A stretch of 64,000 nt of DNA from Nigrospora sphaerica (GCA_018287875.1 JAGVVL010000013.1:682001-746000), one strand, 5' to 3'. Shown: positions 46,066 through 58,700, counted from the stretch's first letter. Made by a program: numbers and translations. Notes: generated by a model not told the origin, from the letters alone.

Positions 46066-46185
46066 TGTCACGGGATGACATCAGCACGCTAACCACTGAG
46101 CCAAAAGACTAGGTAGACTGGATCGAAGATCCAGTCTATTAGCGTGACTTATGTACTGGGAGAGGTTCCCAGCTAACCTCTCACA
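46066..46185 (-). repeat. TRIM LTR, left copy
   Basis: 120 bp, identical by eye to 46468-46587. It contains two perfect hairpins: arms TAGACTGGATC with a 3-nt loop at 46114-46138, and arms GAGAGGTT with a 7-nt loop at 46160-46182. Confidence 0.9.
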
Positions 46186-46370
46186 TACCTTCCCTCTCCG
46201 CGCGCCGCTCGCCTTCCTCGTAAGACCCGTACGAGTGCGTTGCGTACGCCTTACCGGTAGAGCGACCAAGGCAGAGCAGAACATAAGGGCCTGGCCCCGA
46301 GGTGCGCGCGCGCCCTTCCACGCCGGCGCACCTCTGAGCCCTGGATGGACCCAGGACCCTTGAGCCTTGA

Positions 46371-46505
46371 GGGGGAATTGAACCCAGACCTCTTTGGCTC
46401 CCTGCGGCGCGCCCGGGCGCACTGCTAATCAGGGCGCGTGAGGGGCGCAGGTGTGATCCAGTCTACATGTCACGGGATGACATCAGCACGCTAACCACTG
46501 AGCCA
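46371..46505 (-). other. tRNA-like promoter boxes within the TRIM
   Basis: The minus strand has TGGCTCAGTGGTTAGC (46490-46505), a good match to an RNA polymerase III A box. About 105 nt downstream is GGGTTCAATTCCCCC (46371-46385), which matches the B box/T-arm of a tRNA. The spacing is too long for an ordinary tRNA and no cloverleaf was found, so this is a tRNA-like relic or a pol III promoter, not a called tRNA gene. Confidence 0.45.
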
Positions 46506-46587
46506 AAAGACTAGGTAGACTGGATCGAAGATCCAGTCTATTAGCGTGACTTATGTACTGGGAGAGGTTCCCAGCTAACCTCTCACA
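46468..46587 (-). repeat. TRIM LTR, right copy
   Basis: Direct repeat of 46066-46185, carrying the same two hairpins (46516-46540 and 46562-46584). Confidence 0.9.
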
Positions 46588-46592
46588 AGTAA

Positions 46593-47031
46593 GGCCAGCT
46601 AAACGAGCCTTCTAATAGCAGGTAAGAAAATTTTACTTGCTAACTACTGTTAAGTCCGTTAACTAAGTTTAAAATCCGAGCTCTTTTTAGTACGCCGATT
46701 TTAAAGTACTGAAAACAGCTAAATTAAGCGGTTAAAGAACATAAGAGGTATAAGGGGGTAAAAAAAGAAGATAGATCCAGTTAGAGAAATATTCGAATAT
46801 GAAATCAGTTGTTATATAGCTTCTATAGCCGTTTATAATAAGTAGGCGGTACTTAAAAAGGTTTTTAAGGGCGGTATTTAGGATAAAGACTTTCTTAAGC
46901 TACTCGAGCGCTGTTTAGTCTATAATGAGACGGGGCCAGGGCGCTTATGTCACCCAGGGCACTTACGTCAGCTAGGACAGCGCGCTTTTTCCCTCCTTTT
47001 AATACACTGCTACTCTTACTACGGCACTTCA
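46593..47031 (-). pseudogene. Pogo-like transposase of element 3, later DDE piece
   Basis: Short minus-strand matches such as LIINGYRS (the usual form is L-[IV]-x-D-G-H-x-S) near 46810-46850 lie in AT-rich, stop-rich sequence between the TRIM and Gypsy insertions. Confidence 0.5.
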
Positions 47032-47320
47032 TGTCACGGGGTGGACCGTGACAGACCGTACCGGCACAGGGCAGCCTCTGAGACATCCTAAACTGGCTAC
47101 GGATTAGTCGTCCCGTGATGGAGTTCTGTCAAGACCGCTCGGTACGGACCTCCGTTGGGGATTTAGATAAGAAGTCTGCGACCGAGGAGACTTCAGTTGT
47201 AGCTCTTCAAGCTACGTCCTGTCCACCAAGCCTGACCTGTACCGACCGAATAGGAACCTGGACCTGTAGCATAAAACCTGAATCGACTCCGTTATCCGCC
47301 TGCCTGCCCGCTCCTTGACA
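47032..47320 (+). repeat. Gypsy 5' LTR
   Basis: 289 bp, TGTCACGG...CTTGACA. Compared with 52641-52929 it differs by C/T and G/A transitions only. Confidence 0.92.
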
Positions 47321-47358
47321 TTACGTAGCTTCCTCCTAAGCTCGACACTGCTTTCGAA

Positions 47359-48750
47359 ATGTCGAACCGACCTACTGCACCTACCGATACCGAAGATCCC
47401 GGAGAACTACTCGCGAGCGTCCAGGACGATGCGTCTGGATGGCTACTATACCTGCGCACGCTATATAGGTATATCTCGAACCTGGAAACCTCTTTAGCTG
47501 AAAGGGACTCTGCTTTAGCTAAAAGGGACTCCTCCCTTACCTCCGTCCGAATCGCCCTTACAGAAAAAGAAGGGATAGTCCGCTACTAAGAGGGCCGCTT
47601 AAATAAGGACCAAAAGATTATCGTCGACCTCCACGTCGAGAACGAACGCCTCCTCTAAGCCGCCCTCCCTACTATACAGACACCCCCGACCGAACAGTCA
47701 CCCTGTCCCGAACCTACCACTGAAGCGCCGGTAAATCATACTCCGCGAACGCTTACATCTGCTCCTGCCTCATGTTCCGAACCCACCTCCCTTAGTGAGA
47801 AGATCCCTGACCTAAAGGAGTTTAATGGAACTCGAAGCGACCTTCGGAGGTTCGTCTAATAAGTCCATTCGAAGATGGTCTCTAACACCGACCGGTTCCC
47901 GTCTGCTGTTTCCTGCCTAAATTATGTCGCTAGCCGCTTATCCGGAAAAGCTTATAACCTAATCCTGCCCCGCATCCAATATAGAATCCCCTAGTTTACA
48001 GACTATACTAATATGCTGTTATACCTAAAAGAAGCCTTTGGAGACCCGGACTAGAAACAGAATGCTGAAAATAAACTATACAATTTAAAATAACGGAGCC
48101 TCGACTTTAGCGTCTTCTTCGCAGAGTTTGAGAGGCTCGCGTTAGAAAGCGAGGTCCCCGAAGCTACCCTGCCCCCTCTACTATCCCAAGGTGTGTCCCG
48201 AGAGATCCAGGACATGCTATTACATAACCCTGCCCCTATAAGAGAGTATCGCGCGTTTGCCCGTTATCTTCAGACTCTCGATAACCGGTTCCGCTAGCAC
48301 CAGCGGCAGGTTAACGGTCATAAAGGAACGATTAAGACTAATAGCATCACCACCCCCGCCAGTCATAACGTGCCTCCCTGGAACGAACCCCGCCTGCCTG
48401 CTACTAAGACCGACGCTAGTGATCCTATGGACTTAAGTCACCAACGTAGCCGCCCCCGCTCTCCGTCTGGTCGAAGAGAGAGAGGAGAATGTTTTCGGTG
48501 CGGCTATACAGGCCATATAGTCGCCCAATGCCCCGAACCTGACCTCCGACCTGTCCGGTTCCGCCAGGCCCGTACTCCGAGCCCCCGAGGAAGCCCGCCC
48601 CCCACAATGTCCACGACCTTACCCACTCGTCAACTACCCACGCTTATTCGGTCCCCCCAGCCTATCTCCGCTGCAGCCGCGTCTATTAACCGGTTCCAGG
48701 AGCCGCGCACCGAGAGCCCCCAGTCGTTAAATAGCGTGAGCCTGTATTAA
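47359..48750 (+). pseudogene. Gypsy Gag with zinc knuckle
   Basis: ATG at 47359 (MSNRPTAPTDTEDPGELLAS), a coiled segment (LETSLAERDSALAKRDSSL), then the Gag core (DLKEFNGTRSDLRRFV and FSVFFAEFERLAL). A CCHC knuckle CFRCGYTGHIVAQC lies at 48490-48531. Several TAG/TAA stops interrupt it. Confidence 0.85.
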
Positions 48751-51700
48751 GTCGCTTACAGGCTCCCAATCCCAGCGCCTTAACTCCGTTGCCCTTACTG
48801 ATATCTGCCTGTTCCGTCTATAGCCTGTCTATCCGCGAAGAGGAAGATATACGTGGAAAGCTCATAGTTTTACCTGCCACCTTGATTTCCGATGACTGCA
48901 CTATACCGACTTACACCTTAACCGACTCCGGAGCCGCCGCTAAAGCATTCATCGACCGCAGCTAGGCTGAAGCCCACGAGCTGCCGATGCGACCTTTACA
49001 GAGACCGTTCGAGATCGAGGTGATCGACGGTCGCCTAAGCGAGAGTGGGAAGGTTACCCACTTCGTCGAATGTTCGATACAGATAAACGATTATTATAAG
49101 AAACGACTACGTTTCTTCGTAACCCAGCTAGCTTACTTCCCCGTTGTCCTTAGAATCCCGTGGCTTAAAATACACGACCCCTATGTAGGTTTCGCGAGTT
49201 ATATGCTCACGTTCGATAGCGAATTCTGTCGCCAGAACTGCAATATGCCAGAGAGACCTATGAAGGTCGTCGCCATGTATGACGTCCCTGCACGAGCCCG
49301 TCCGGAGAACCTGCCGAACCGTCCGGAGGCCTTATCCCGATGGGACGTTGCCCCGATCACCGCTCGCGCTTGCTTAGCGTACCTAAGGAAAGGATACGCC
49401 GCGTTTCCCGTCACTGTCGAAGAGATCGACGAGCACTTATCCCAGAAGGCTAATCCGCCCCTGCCTAAGCAACTCCCGCTAGAACTGCGAGAATTCGAAG
49501 ATGTGTTCTCGCCGAAAGAGGCAGAGAAACTACCACCGCACCAAGATCACGATCACGAGATCAGACTAATGGAAGGGAAAATGCCCCCCTTCGGACCCCT
49601 ATATGCTATGTCCCGCGAAGAACTGGCCGCACTAAAAGAGTGGCTACAAGAGAATCTCCAGAAAGGGTTTGTCCGACCCAGCTCGTCCCCGGCCGCATCC
49701 CCTGTCCTGTTCGTTAAGAAGCCTAAAGGAGGGCTCCGTTTCTATGTCAACTACCGCGCCCTAAACAACATCACTATTAAGGACCGTTACCCGCTGCCCC
49801 TAGTTAAGGAGACCTTAAATAACTTAAAGGGAATGAAGTATTTCATTAAGGTCGACATCATTGCGGCATTTAACGAGATTAAAGTTAAAGAGGGATAAGA
49901 ATATCTAACTGCATTCCGCACCCGTTTTAGCTTATTCGAGTCGTTAATTATGCCTTTCGGACTAACTGGAGCCCCTGCTATATTCCAGAGGTTTATTAAC
50001 GATACCTTACGATACCACCTAGATATCTACTGTACTGCGTACCTAGACAACATCCTAATTTATAGCCGGACCCGCGAGGAACACGTCGAACACCTACAAA
50101 AGGTGCTTCAAGCATTAAGAGAAGCCGGCCTGTTCGCGAAAATGTCGAAGTGCGAATTCTTTAAAACTGAGACTACGTTCCTAGGGATGATTGTTAGCTG
50201 CGATGGCCTACGTATAGACCCCGCTAAGATTGAGACAGTTAAGAACTGGGCCACCCTATCCTGCTTAACCGATATATAAGCATTTATCGGCTTTAGGAAC
50301 TTCTACTGCAGGTTTATCCGAGACTTTTCGAAGATTGTTGCCCCGCTAGTTAACCTTATAAGGAAAGGGGTTAAGTTCGCTTAGACAGAAGAATATAAGA
50401 ATGCATTCGTTACATTAAAGAACGCATTCACATTGGCCCCGATCCTAGCTCCCTTCGACTAAGAGAAAGAAGTGGTTTTAAAGACCGATACCTCGGACTA
50501 CGTCTCTACTAGTGTGCTGTCACAGTACGGAGACGACGGAATTTTACGCCCGGTTGCCTTCTTCTTAAAAAAGCACTCTTCAATAGAGTGTAACTACGAG
50601 ATCTACAATAAGGAACTTCTAGCCATTATTCGTTGCTTCGAAGAATAGCGCCCTAAACTAGAAGGCGCGCTGTCGCCAATTAAGGTTATTACCGACCACC
50701 GGAACCTGGAATACTTTATAACGACAAAGTTGCTAAACCGCCGATAAGCAAAATAGTCTGAATTCTTATCTCGCTTTAACTTTAAGATCATGTACTAACC
50801 CGGGAAGCAAGGAATAAAACCCGACGCCCTAATTAGGAGGTCAGAGGACCTACCTAAAGAGGGGGATAAACAACTGCTACACCAGAGTAGAGTCGTCTTA
50901 AAGAAAGAGAACTTCGAACCGCAAAGGAAATCAGTCCGCTTTGAGGAAAGCCCGACCCGAGCTAACGCCGTAACTAGATCGCAATCCGCTCCTAGCCGTC
51001 CCCTAGAACTAAGCGCCGTCGACCCAGACCCCCGGCCTGCTATTACACTATCTCTACGATAAGAACGCCACGCCCTATTACTGCCGCCAGCTATTCAGAA
51101 CCTCATGACCCGAGGATACGAGTCGGACGAGACCGTTCACTCCATCTTAAAGGCACTGCACACTGGAAAACCCCGCCACCCCTTAATCTCCCTTGCTAAG
51201 TGCGAGGAACGAGCTGGTATGCTATATTACCGCGACCGCCTTTATATCCCTGACCTGCCCGAACTACGCGCTGAACTAACTCGTTCATACCATAACACTG
51301 CCGTGGCTAGACACCTAAAAAGAGCCCGCATATACGAGACCCTATCCCGAGACTACTACTGGCCGCGGATGTACGCCTTCGTGGAGCAATGGACTAACAA
51401 CTGTCACACCTACTGCCGGACCACTTCTTCCCGCGAAGCTAAGCAAGGGGTGCTCCGCCTGCTGCCTGTACCCGAACGAGCATGGCAAGACATTTCGATA
51501 GACTTCGTCGTACACTTACCGAAGAGTGACGGCTACGACGCTATCTTAATTGTAGTCTGCCGCTTAACGAAGATGAAATACTTCATCGCCTGCCGAGACA
51601 CCTGTGGCGCCGACGAGGTCGCGCGCCTATACCTAAATAACGTCTGGAAACTGCACGGTCTACCGAGAACTGTAATCTCCAACCGAGGTCCCCAATTCGT

Positions 51701-52626
51701 GGGACGCTTCTAGGAACACTTAACCCACCGACTAGGTATTCAGAGCCTGCTATCGACTGCCTTTCACCCCGAAACCGATAGCCAGACTAAATAAGCGAAC
51801 TCGTTTTTAGAACAGTACCTCCGCGCCCAAGTGTCGTACTTACAAGACAATTAGAGCCGCTAGCTCCCCTTAGCTGAATTCGCGTTAAATAATGCCCTAA
51901 ATGAGAGCATTAAGACTACACCGTTCTTCGCGAACTACAGGTTCCATCCGAGGATCGGGTTTGAACCACTAGACCCCGACCGCACCCCCGCCGCCCTAGA
52001 TGCCGAGCGCGTCGCCTAGAAGATTCAGGAAGTCCACGAGATATTGAAGTTTAAGATCTATTTAACGCAAGCCCGCTATAAGGAATATATCAACTATAAG
52101 AGGCGCCCCGCCTGCCGATACTAAGTAGGCCAGAAAGTCTAGCTTGATGCCCGAAATATACAGACGAAACGCCCTTAAAAGAAACTCGATTGGAAGCAAC
52201 TTAGACCCTTCACTATTACGAAGGTTGTGAGCCCGTACGCCTACCAGTTAAACCTACCCCCGTCTATAAGAAATCACCCGGTATTCCATGTTAGCCTACT
52301 CCGTCCTGATCCTGATGATCCTGCCCTCGGTTAAGTGCAACCACCGCCGCCGCCTATAGAGGTCGACGGCGTCGAAGAGTTCGAAGTCGAAGACATCCTG
52401 GATTCCCGTCTAGACAACCGAGGCGGAGGCCGAGGTTCCCGCTTAAAATACACCGTGAAGTGGGCTGGATACGACTAACCAACCGAGGAGCCTGCGGAAT
52501 ACGTCGCTAACGCCAGCGAGGTAGTGGCAAACTTCCACCGAAGATACCCAGAGAAACCGAGACCTATTAGCCTACGGAAGGCTTAGCCGTCCGCCCTTCA
52601 GAACCGCGTCGATGGAACTCCGCCTT
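48751..52626 (+). pseudogene. Gypsy Pol (protease, RT, RNase H, integrase, chromodomain)
   Basis: The protease shows TLTDSGAAAKAFID (about 48920). The reverse transcriptase shows [29 protein letters not shown] and a catalytic box YLDN at 50040-50051 instead of YLDD. RNase H shows LKTDTSDY and [13 protein letters not shown]. The integrase shows the H-H region, [17 protein letters not shown] and [13 protein letters not shown]. The C-terminus at about 52362-52563 is a chromodomain ([21 protein letters not shown]). At least a dozen TAG/TAA stops occur, mostly where Trp or Gln is expected. Confidence 0.9.
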
Positions 52627-52640
52627 AAGGAGGGGAGTAC

Positions 52641-52929
52641 TGTCACGGGGTGGACCGTGATAGACCGTACCGGCACAGGGCAGCCTCTGAGACATCCTAA
52701 ACTAGCTACGGATTAGTCGTCCCGTGATGGAGTTCTGTCAAGACCGCTCGGTACGGACCTCCGTTGGGGATTTAGATAAGAAGTCTGCGACCGAGGAGAC
52801 TTCAGTTGTAGCTCTTCAAGCTACGTCCTGTCCACCAAGCCTGACCTGTACCGACCGAATAGGAACCTGGACCTGTAGCATAGAACCTGAATCGACTCCA
52901 TTATCCGCCTGCCTGCCCGCTCCTTGACA
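52641..52929 (+). repeat. Gypsy 3' LTR
   Basis: Direct repeat of 47032-47320, preceded by a purine-rich GGAGGGGAG tract (52629-52638) that fits a polypurine tract. Confidence 0.92.
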
Positions 52930-52934
52930 CTTCA

Positions 52935-53635
52935 CGCTTATTTTTCGTGACTATTTTGAGCTTCTTTTACTTCCCTACGTTAAGGATCATCTTGATCAAC
53001 GATATCCTCACCTGATTGTCCCTTGGGATCGACCTCACGACCGTGTCTTTCCACCAGACTCCCTACAGTTTGGGGTTTCTTGGTTCCAATAACCTATCCG
53101 TTTTCGGTTACAATAAACTGCTAGCCTCCAAATTGGCTTAAATTAACCGGGAACTACTGCTATTAAACTATCTTGCCTTTAAAAATAACTAATAGGGGCA
53201 GGGTATAGCCTTAGGTAGAGATGCGTTTAATAAAGGACATTTAAGTATAAGAACTAGGCTGTTTCTTTTAAACTAAGCGTTTTTCGGAACCTCCTATTAC
53301 TAGACTATTCGATCCAGCACCTTCTAGGAGTCCTGCTTTATTTATGTTATAGCGGTTAGCCGGCTTCACCCTCTGGATCTCCGGTAGCTGAAGATATCGG
53401 AACTATAAACGAATTACCTCGACTAAGGCGCTATTAACACACTGTAAGTTAATAGATCGACTCTTTTAGACCTGTATAGCTAGGTTCCTGTGTAGGAAAG
53501 CCTGCAGCCACCTTTTTCCAAGTGGCTCATTATCGCCCTAAGCCTAGAGGATTTGTTTAGCGAACTCCTTAACTTGGGCGTGTGAAGGCGGAAGCTTAAG
53601 GGCAGCTTAGGTTAGGATCCAAGTTGTAAGTAACT
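52935..53635 (-). pseudogene. Pogo-like transposase of element 3, middle piece
   Basis: The minus strand reads a CENP-B type segment (KRWLQAFLHRNLAIQV) and the start of the DDE domain (NRYNINKAGLLEGAGSNSLV), where relatives have N-x-D-E-x-G. The Asp-Glu pair has been lost. The part near 52935-53150 is less readable. Confidence 0.65.
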
Positions 53636-53990
53636 TGTTACGACCCAGACAAGCCAACAAACCGCTACGGGAACAGACAAGCGTCATGCAGCCAAGGACC
53701 GCCGGACAAACAAACAAGTCAATGCGGCAAACAAACAAGACACTAGCCACAAGCAGCCACACAAGCCACGCCAAGACTAAGTCACGTGATGGATCATAGG
53801 ATCGTGAATGAGGAATCCACGATCCAACGATCCAAGGTATCCACTGGATCATAAGATCGCGACTTGGGATTTCACGATCCAACAATCCAACGCATATCGG
53901 TGAGGGAATGACTTAGTATATAAGTTAGAAGGATTTCCTAGTCAGACAGTCATTACCTCAGTGATCAATCTAAGCATCTATCTCACCCAT

Positions 53991-54004
53991 AGATGGGAGT
54001 AATC
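53991..54004 (+). repeat. Left target duplication of LINE B
   Basis: AGATGGGAGTAATC, repeated at 59732-59745. Confidence 0.88.
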
Positions 54005-54118
54005 CAACCTTCCTTCTTATTTATTCTTTCTGGCACCCGCTGTTAGTGCCAGCCTGCTATTTACTGCCAAATCCTTAACAACCCTCTAACGGCGCCTCAA
54101 CGCCAACCCAGAGGCCAG

Positions 54119-55735
54119 ATGGACTCTGGGACCATCATCGTGATGGCTTCACCTCCTCGTGAGGACACCATCGATGAGGTGATAACGGGAAACGACTCTC
54201 CCGACCACCTTAAAGAAGCTTCCCCCACTTATACTCACAAGAGGAAGCGAACGGGGTAAAATGAGGCCCCTACGAACGGTCCACTGCGAAACCGAAAGAA
54301 AGTCGACGACACTCGAGAAACTTCGACGACGGAAGAAGCCGCGACCATGGTGTAAGGACACCATCCGGCTTCGGACGCACTATCCCCGATTTTAAGGGAT
54401 ATAGATAAACGACACAACACCCGACAATCGGTGCTTGCCAAGATTGCTCACGCCTTAGATAGCATTATCGAAGAATACCGCGACGAAGACAAGGAACTAG
54501 CTGCGGAGATCACGAAAGGTTTTACAGCGTTTCTACAGGCGAAGACAGGGGACACAATTTGCCCCCACCCGAAAGAACGCCTCCTGCCGGAGACCGGCCC
54601 GACCCGTGCGGAGCCTCTCGGGGCCCCCGCGCGCAGCTGGGCCGACATCGCCCGAGCAGGACAGAAACCATCGCCTTAAGACGGTGCAAACAAGCGGATC
54701 CAGCAAGCTAATCAACGAGAGGATCTCCGAGTTCTCGTAAGGATCCCAGAGGCACACCGAAACTGGGCACATACCTAATACAACTTTGCCCTACAACAGG
54801 CCGTGTGTAAGACCCTCGACCTATTTTTAGTCGACGTTCCCGATATCTACCATACAGCTACAGGCGTCGCCGTCCGCCTAAGAAACAAGGAAACAAAGGA
54901 GATACTTCTCTGAAGGAAGGAAGAACTAGCGCCAAGCCTCCGAGCTAAGGCAGTCGAGGTCCCAGTCACGTGGGTTAACTATATAGTCCCCGGCTACCCG
55001 ACACGCCTTCCGAACATCTTCGGCAAGACATTCGAGACCGAAGCACTCTTATGAGATAAAGTCATTGCGCAAACCGGCGTCGAGCCTGTAAGTGTGCGCT
55101 AGTCGCGACAGGAACCGATACCGGGGACGAACAAGAGATCATGCATTGTCTCGTTCTTACAGAAAGTCCGTCCGTTTCGGCTCTTCGCAGCGAGCGGGCC
55201 CGCCCGTCTAATCGAGAAGCGCACGCCTCCTAGTCGACACAACCCGGGATGCCAAGGATACCACCCGAGCCGAGTCTGCACACGAATTAATAGATGCGAG
55301 AACTGCAGCGCCCGGCTCCCGGCAGGATATAACCACCCACAGCTGTGCCAGGAACGCCCACGATATGCGAACTGCTACAGGCCAGCTCCAGCGAACCACG
55401 AGAACTGTCTGGCGAAGCCAGTGGTGAAGAAGGGTAAGTTAGTACGCCCTACACGAAATGAGCTCGCCAAGATCCGCTAAACGGGCAGCCTTCTCTATAA
55501 GACAGCCCAACCTTAAGGAACAAGCTAAGGAGACAACACATAAGAGGAATCTAGCCCAAGATTAGACACGCCTAATGTCGACAGGAACACCGTCGATATA
55601 GCTATGGAGGACCCGGCTCACACACCCCCGGAAGCCCTAGGAAGACAACCTCAGCTCACCTAAGAGAACAAGACGAAGCGCAGCCAACGGAACATCCCAT
55701 GTATTAACTACCGCGTGCTCGACAGCATGGCTAGT
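54119..55735 (+). pseudogene. LINE B ORF1
   Basis: ATG at 54119. Better preserved than in copy A over 54431-54679 (IAHALDSIIEEYRDEDKELA). The cysteine-rich knuckle region at about 55250-55430 reads CQGYHPSRVC, RCENCSARLP, QLCQERPRYANC and NHENC, i.e. three likely CCHC knuckles. Stops interrupt it. The end is approximate. Confidence 0.72.
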
Positions 55736-58700
55736 GTGGACTATAAATAGGGCAAGCGATTGGACATACTCGACACACACCAGGTTAGAACGACAAGTCC
55801 TACAGGTGGCGCAGGCTAACATAGGCAAATCGTCACCAGCCTACACGGCCTTACTACAGCAATGCTAGGAGGACCACATAGACGTGATTCTCGTGTAGGA
55901 GCCATCCGTTATAAACGACGGCAGGAACAGATTCAACTCGCACCTAGGCTACAGTGCTTACGTCCCGGTCGACCACTGGGACAGCACTTCCACCCAGCCC
56001 CGGGTCATAACCTATATCTGGAAAGACAGCAGGTTAAAGATAAGGTTAAAGAGGCCATGGAAGACCAGAGATCTCCTATAGCTCGAGATCGACCACTTCA
56101 CCTTTATTAACGTATACAGACCCCCAGACAAGCCACTAAGCCAGGCGACACGACTCCTCTTAGCCTTACAACCACCACCCAATTGTGTGGTCGCGGGGGA
56201 CTTTAACGCATAGTACAACGCCTAGGACCCAGATATCCGACAAACCCGGAACGCGGGGCTCGAGATCCACGACTGGGCCGTCGCAAATAGACTCAGCTAT
56301 ATAGGAGAGATAGGAGTCCCGACAAACGTAGCGGGGCATACTATCGATCTAACATTCTCGAATATCCCTTTTACTATAGCAGTGGTAGACTCCAAACTCC
56401 AAACAGGGGCAGACCACGAAACAATCCGAATCTCCATTCTAAGGAACGGTCGCATATCTAGGATGCAGTATCGATACTCTATACCGGAAAATAAGCTAAA
56501 AACCTTCGCCAGTATTATCGAACTAGGTCTACAAAACTGCACACCACTCCCTCCGACACCTACGATAGACCAGCTGGACCTGCAGGCAACGGAGATCCTG
56601 AGCCTTTTATGGAAAGCGCTAGAAACAGTCGGGAAACAACCTATTAAAGACAGCCGTAACGCACTATAGTGGACCGACACCTGTCGGGAGGCCCGGGACG
56701 TATTCCGGCGAGCAAGAAGACATTGCCAAGGGGATTGGAGACACCTCGAAGAGCGAAAACATTTCCTCGCGGTAGTGAGATAAGAGAAGCGGAGGTACTA
56801 GCGGCAGCGAATCGACTCGATCCAGTCAGACGAAGACCTATACAAGGTGGTTCAATAGTATAAGCTACAGCCGGCTATTTTATCGCCCCCGCTTGTTATT
56901 GGGGACAAGACAATTAAAGACACGGAAGAGAAGGCACACGCCCTCTGTAAGGCCCTCCTAGAGCGGTTCACAGACGCCGAAGACCTCGAGGGCGACCCTC
57001 TTAAGATCCCGACAGTACCGCGGCGCGCCCTTCCCTGGGACACCTATATCTCTAGAGAGGAGCTAACAGCCGCCACGATTGCGGTGAAAAGCACCTCACT
57101 AGGAGTCGATGGCATCTCGGTAAGGCTACTCAAAGCGTGCTGGCATGCCGTCTAAGAGCCGATACGATCCCTCTTCCAGGCCTGCTTACGGATTGGCCAC
57201 CACCCACGCCTATTCCGAACAGCCGAGGTCGTGATACTATAGAAACCGAATAAAAAAGACCTCTTAAACCCTCGCTCCTAGCGACCGATCGCCCTCCTCT
57301 CCTATCTTAGGAAAGGCCTCGAAAGGCTCGTCGCGAGGCGGATAGCTAATATAGCACTCCCATACAAGGTAGTCAGCCCATAATAAGCGGGCGCCTTACT
57401 AACGCGAGCAGCTTCGGACCTCCTTACCTGCTTAACACACGAGATTGAACACTCCCTAGAGACTAGGCATACAGCCTCGATTCTCACCTTGGATGTGAAA
57501 AGCATATTCGACGTAACGCTTAAAAAGCGGCTTATGCTCTATATAAGACAACAAGGCTAGGCTACACCGCTAGTGAAGTTCGTGGGCTCCTTTATAGAAG
57601 AAAGACAAATGCGGATTTAACTCGAGGATATCACAACAGCACCACAGACAATCTAATGCGGTCTGCCACAAGGTTCCCCCGCCTCCCCTATCCTCTTCCT
57701 CCTATATATCGCAGACATCCTACTCGAGGATATAAGACACCGATTCGGATACGCGGATAATATATGCTTTTACCGAGAAAGCAAGTCCCTCTAGGAGAAC
57801 GCACGACAGCTATCGAACGACTTAAACGACGTCCTAAACTGGGGCCGAGAAAACAAGGTCACGATCGACCCGGAGAAGAGCGATCTGCTCCACTTTACAT
57901 ACGGAAAGAACCTGGAGGGACTTCCGAGCGTCTCGGTAAGAGACCACGGCCTCACGGTGCACGCCTTAGAGAAGCCCGTACAATAACTCGGCGTCTGGTT
58001 CGACCCGAAGCTTCGGTTTATAGAGCACGTAAAGAGGAAAGCGGCACAAGCGCGGAACGTCGTACGACACCTCCGGAGCCTAGCCAACACCCAGCGAGGC
58101 CCTCCGCTAAGAGCCCTCCGGAAAGCCATCTTTACCTGCGTTCTTCCCATTCTCACCTACGGGGCCGAGGTATGGTACAGGGGGCGCACGAAGACCCGAA
58201 AGATCGTTAGCAAAGAACACAGTACGGAAGTGGCAACCCGGCAAGAAGCGCACATAGATAAGATAAACCGGGTCTTAAGAGAAGCGATACGGGCTGTTCT
58301 ACTTATATGGAGGACAACGCCGACAGCCACGCTATACAGGGACGCAGGGGTCCTAACAGCACGAATCGCACTAGAAGCGGCGTTCTATCGCTTCGGACAG
58401 CGGCTCCAGTCGGTGGACAAGGACCACATACTAACAGCGCGAACGGCACTACAGCCCTACCCACCAGGCCGCTGCTACGGCTCTCTACAGCCAGCACGGA
58501 CCAGACTTTAGAGAGCAGCTAAACTCCTGCCTAGTTGTCCGCGGCCATAGTACCTCCTAAGGAGATACACACCGGTGTAGGAGCCGCCGAAAGACAAAAA
58601 GACAGCAGCGAAGGACTTTGCAGCGTGGTAGTCGAAGCTTCCCAATACCCACCTCGCAGTCTTCTCGGACGGGTCGAAAGGACCTAACGGGGCTGTCGGC

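Larger units (their letters stand above)
46066..46587 (-). mobile_element. TRIM-like miniature LTR element, 522 bp, non-coding
   Basis: Two identical 120-bp direct repeats (TGTCAC...CTCACA) flank 282 bp of GC-rich non-coding DNA. The 5-bp duplication AGTAA sits on both sides (46061-46065 and 46588-46592). Minus orientation is suggested by a purine tract (GGAGAGGGAAGG) just inside the left repeat. There is no coding capacity, so it must have been mobilised by another element. It is inserted in the RIP-decayed pogo-like element 3 yet shows no decay. Confidence 0.82.
47032..52929 (+). mobile_element. Ty3/Gypsy chromovirus, 5.9 kb, RIP-decayed
   Basis: Two 289-bp LTRs flank a gag-pol region, with the 5-bp duplication CTTCA outside (47027-47031 and 52930-52934). 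Order is Gag, protease, reverse transcriptase, RNase H, integrase, chromodomain, which places it in the chromovirus branch. The LTRs differ at about four sites, all transitions. Stops in the frames are TAG/TAA at Gln/Trp positions. Confidence 0.93.

Noticed and set aside
46371..46505. Functional tRNA gene in the TRIM
   Set aside because: A- and B-box matches exist, but the spacing is too long and no acceptor stem or anticodon arm could be paired.
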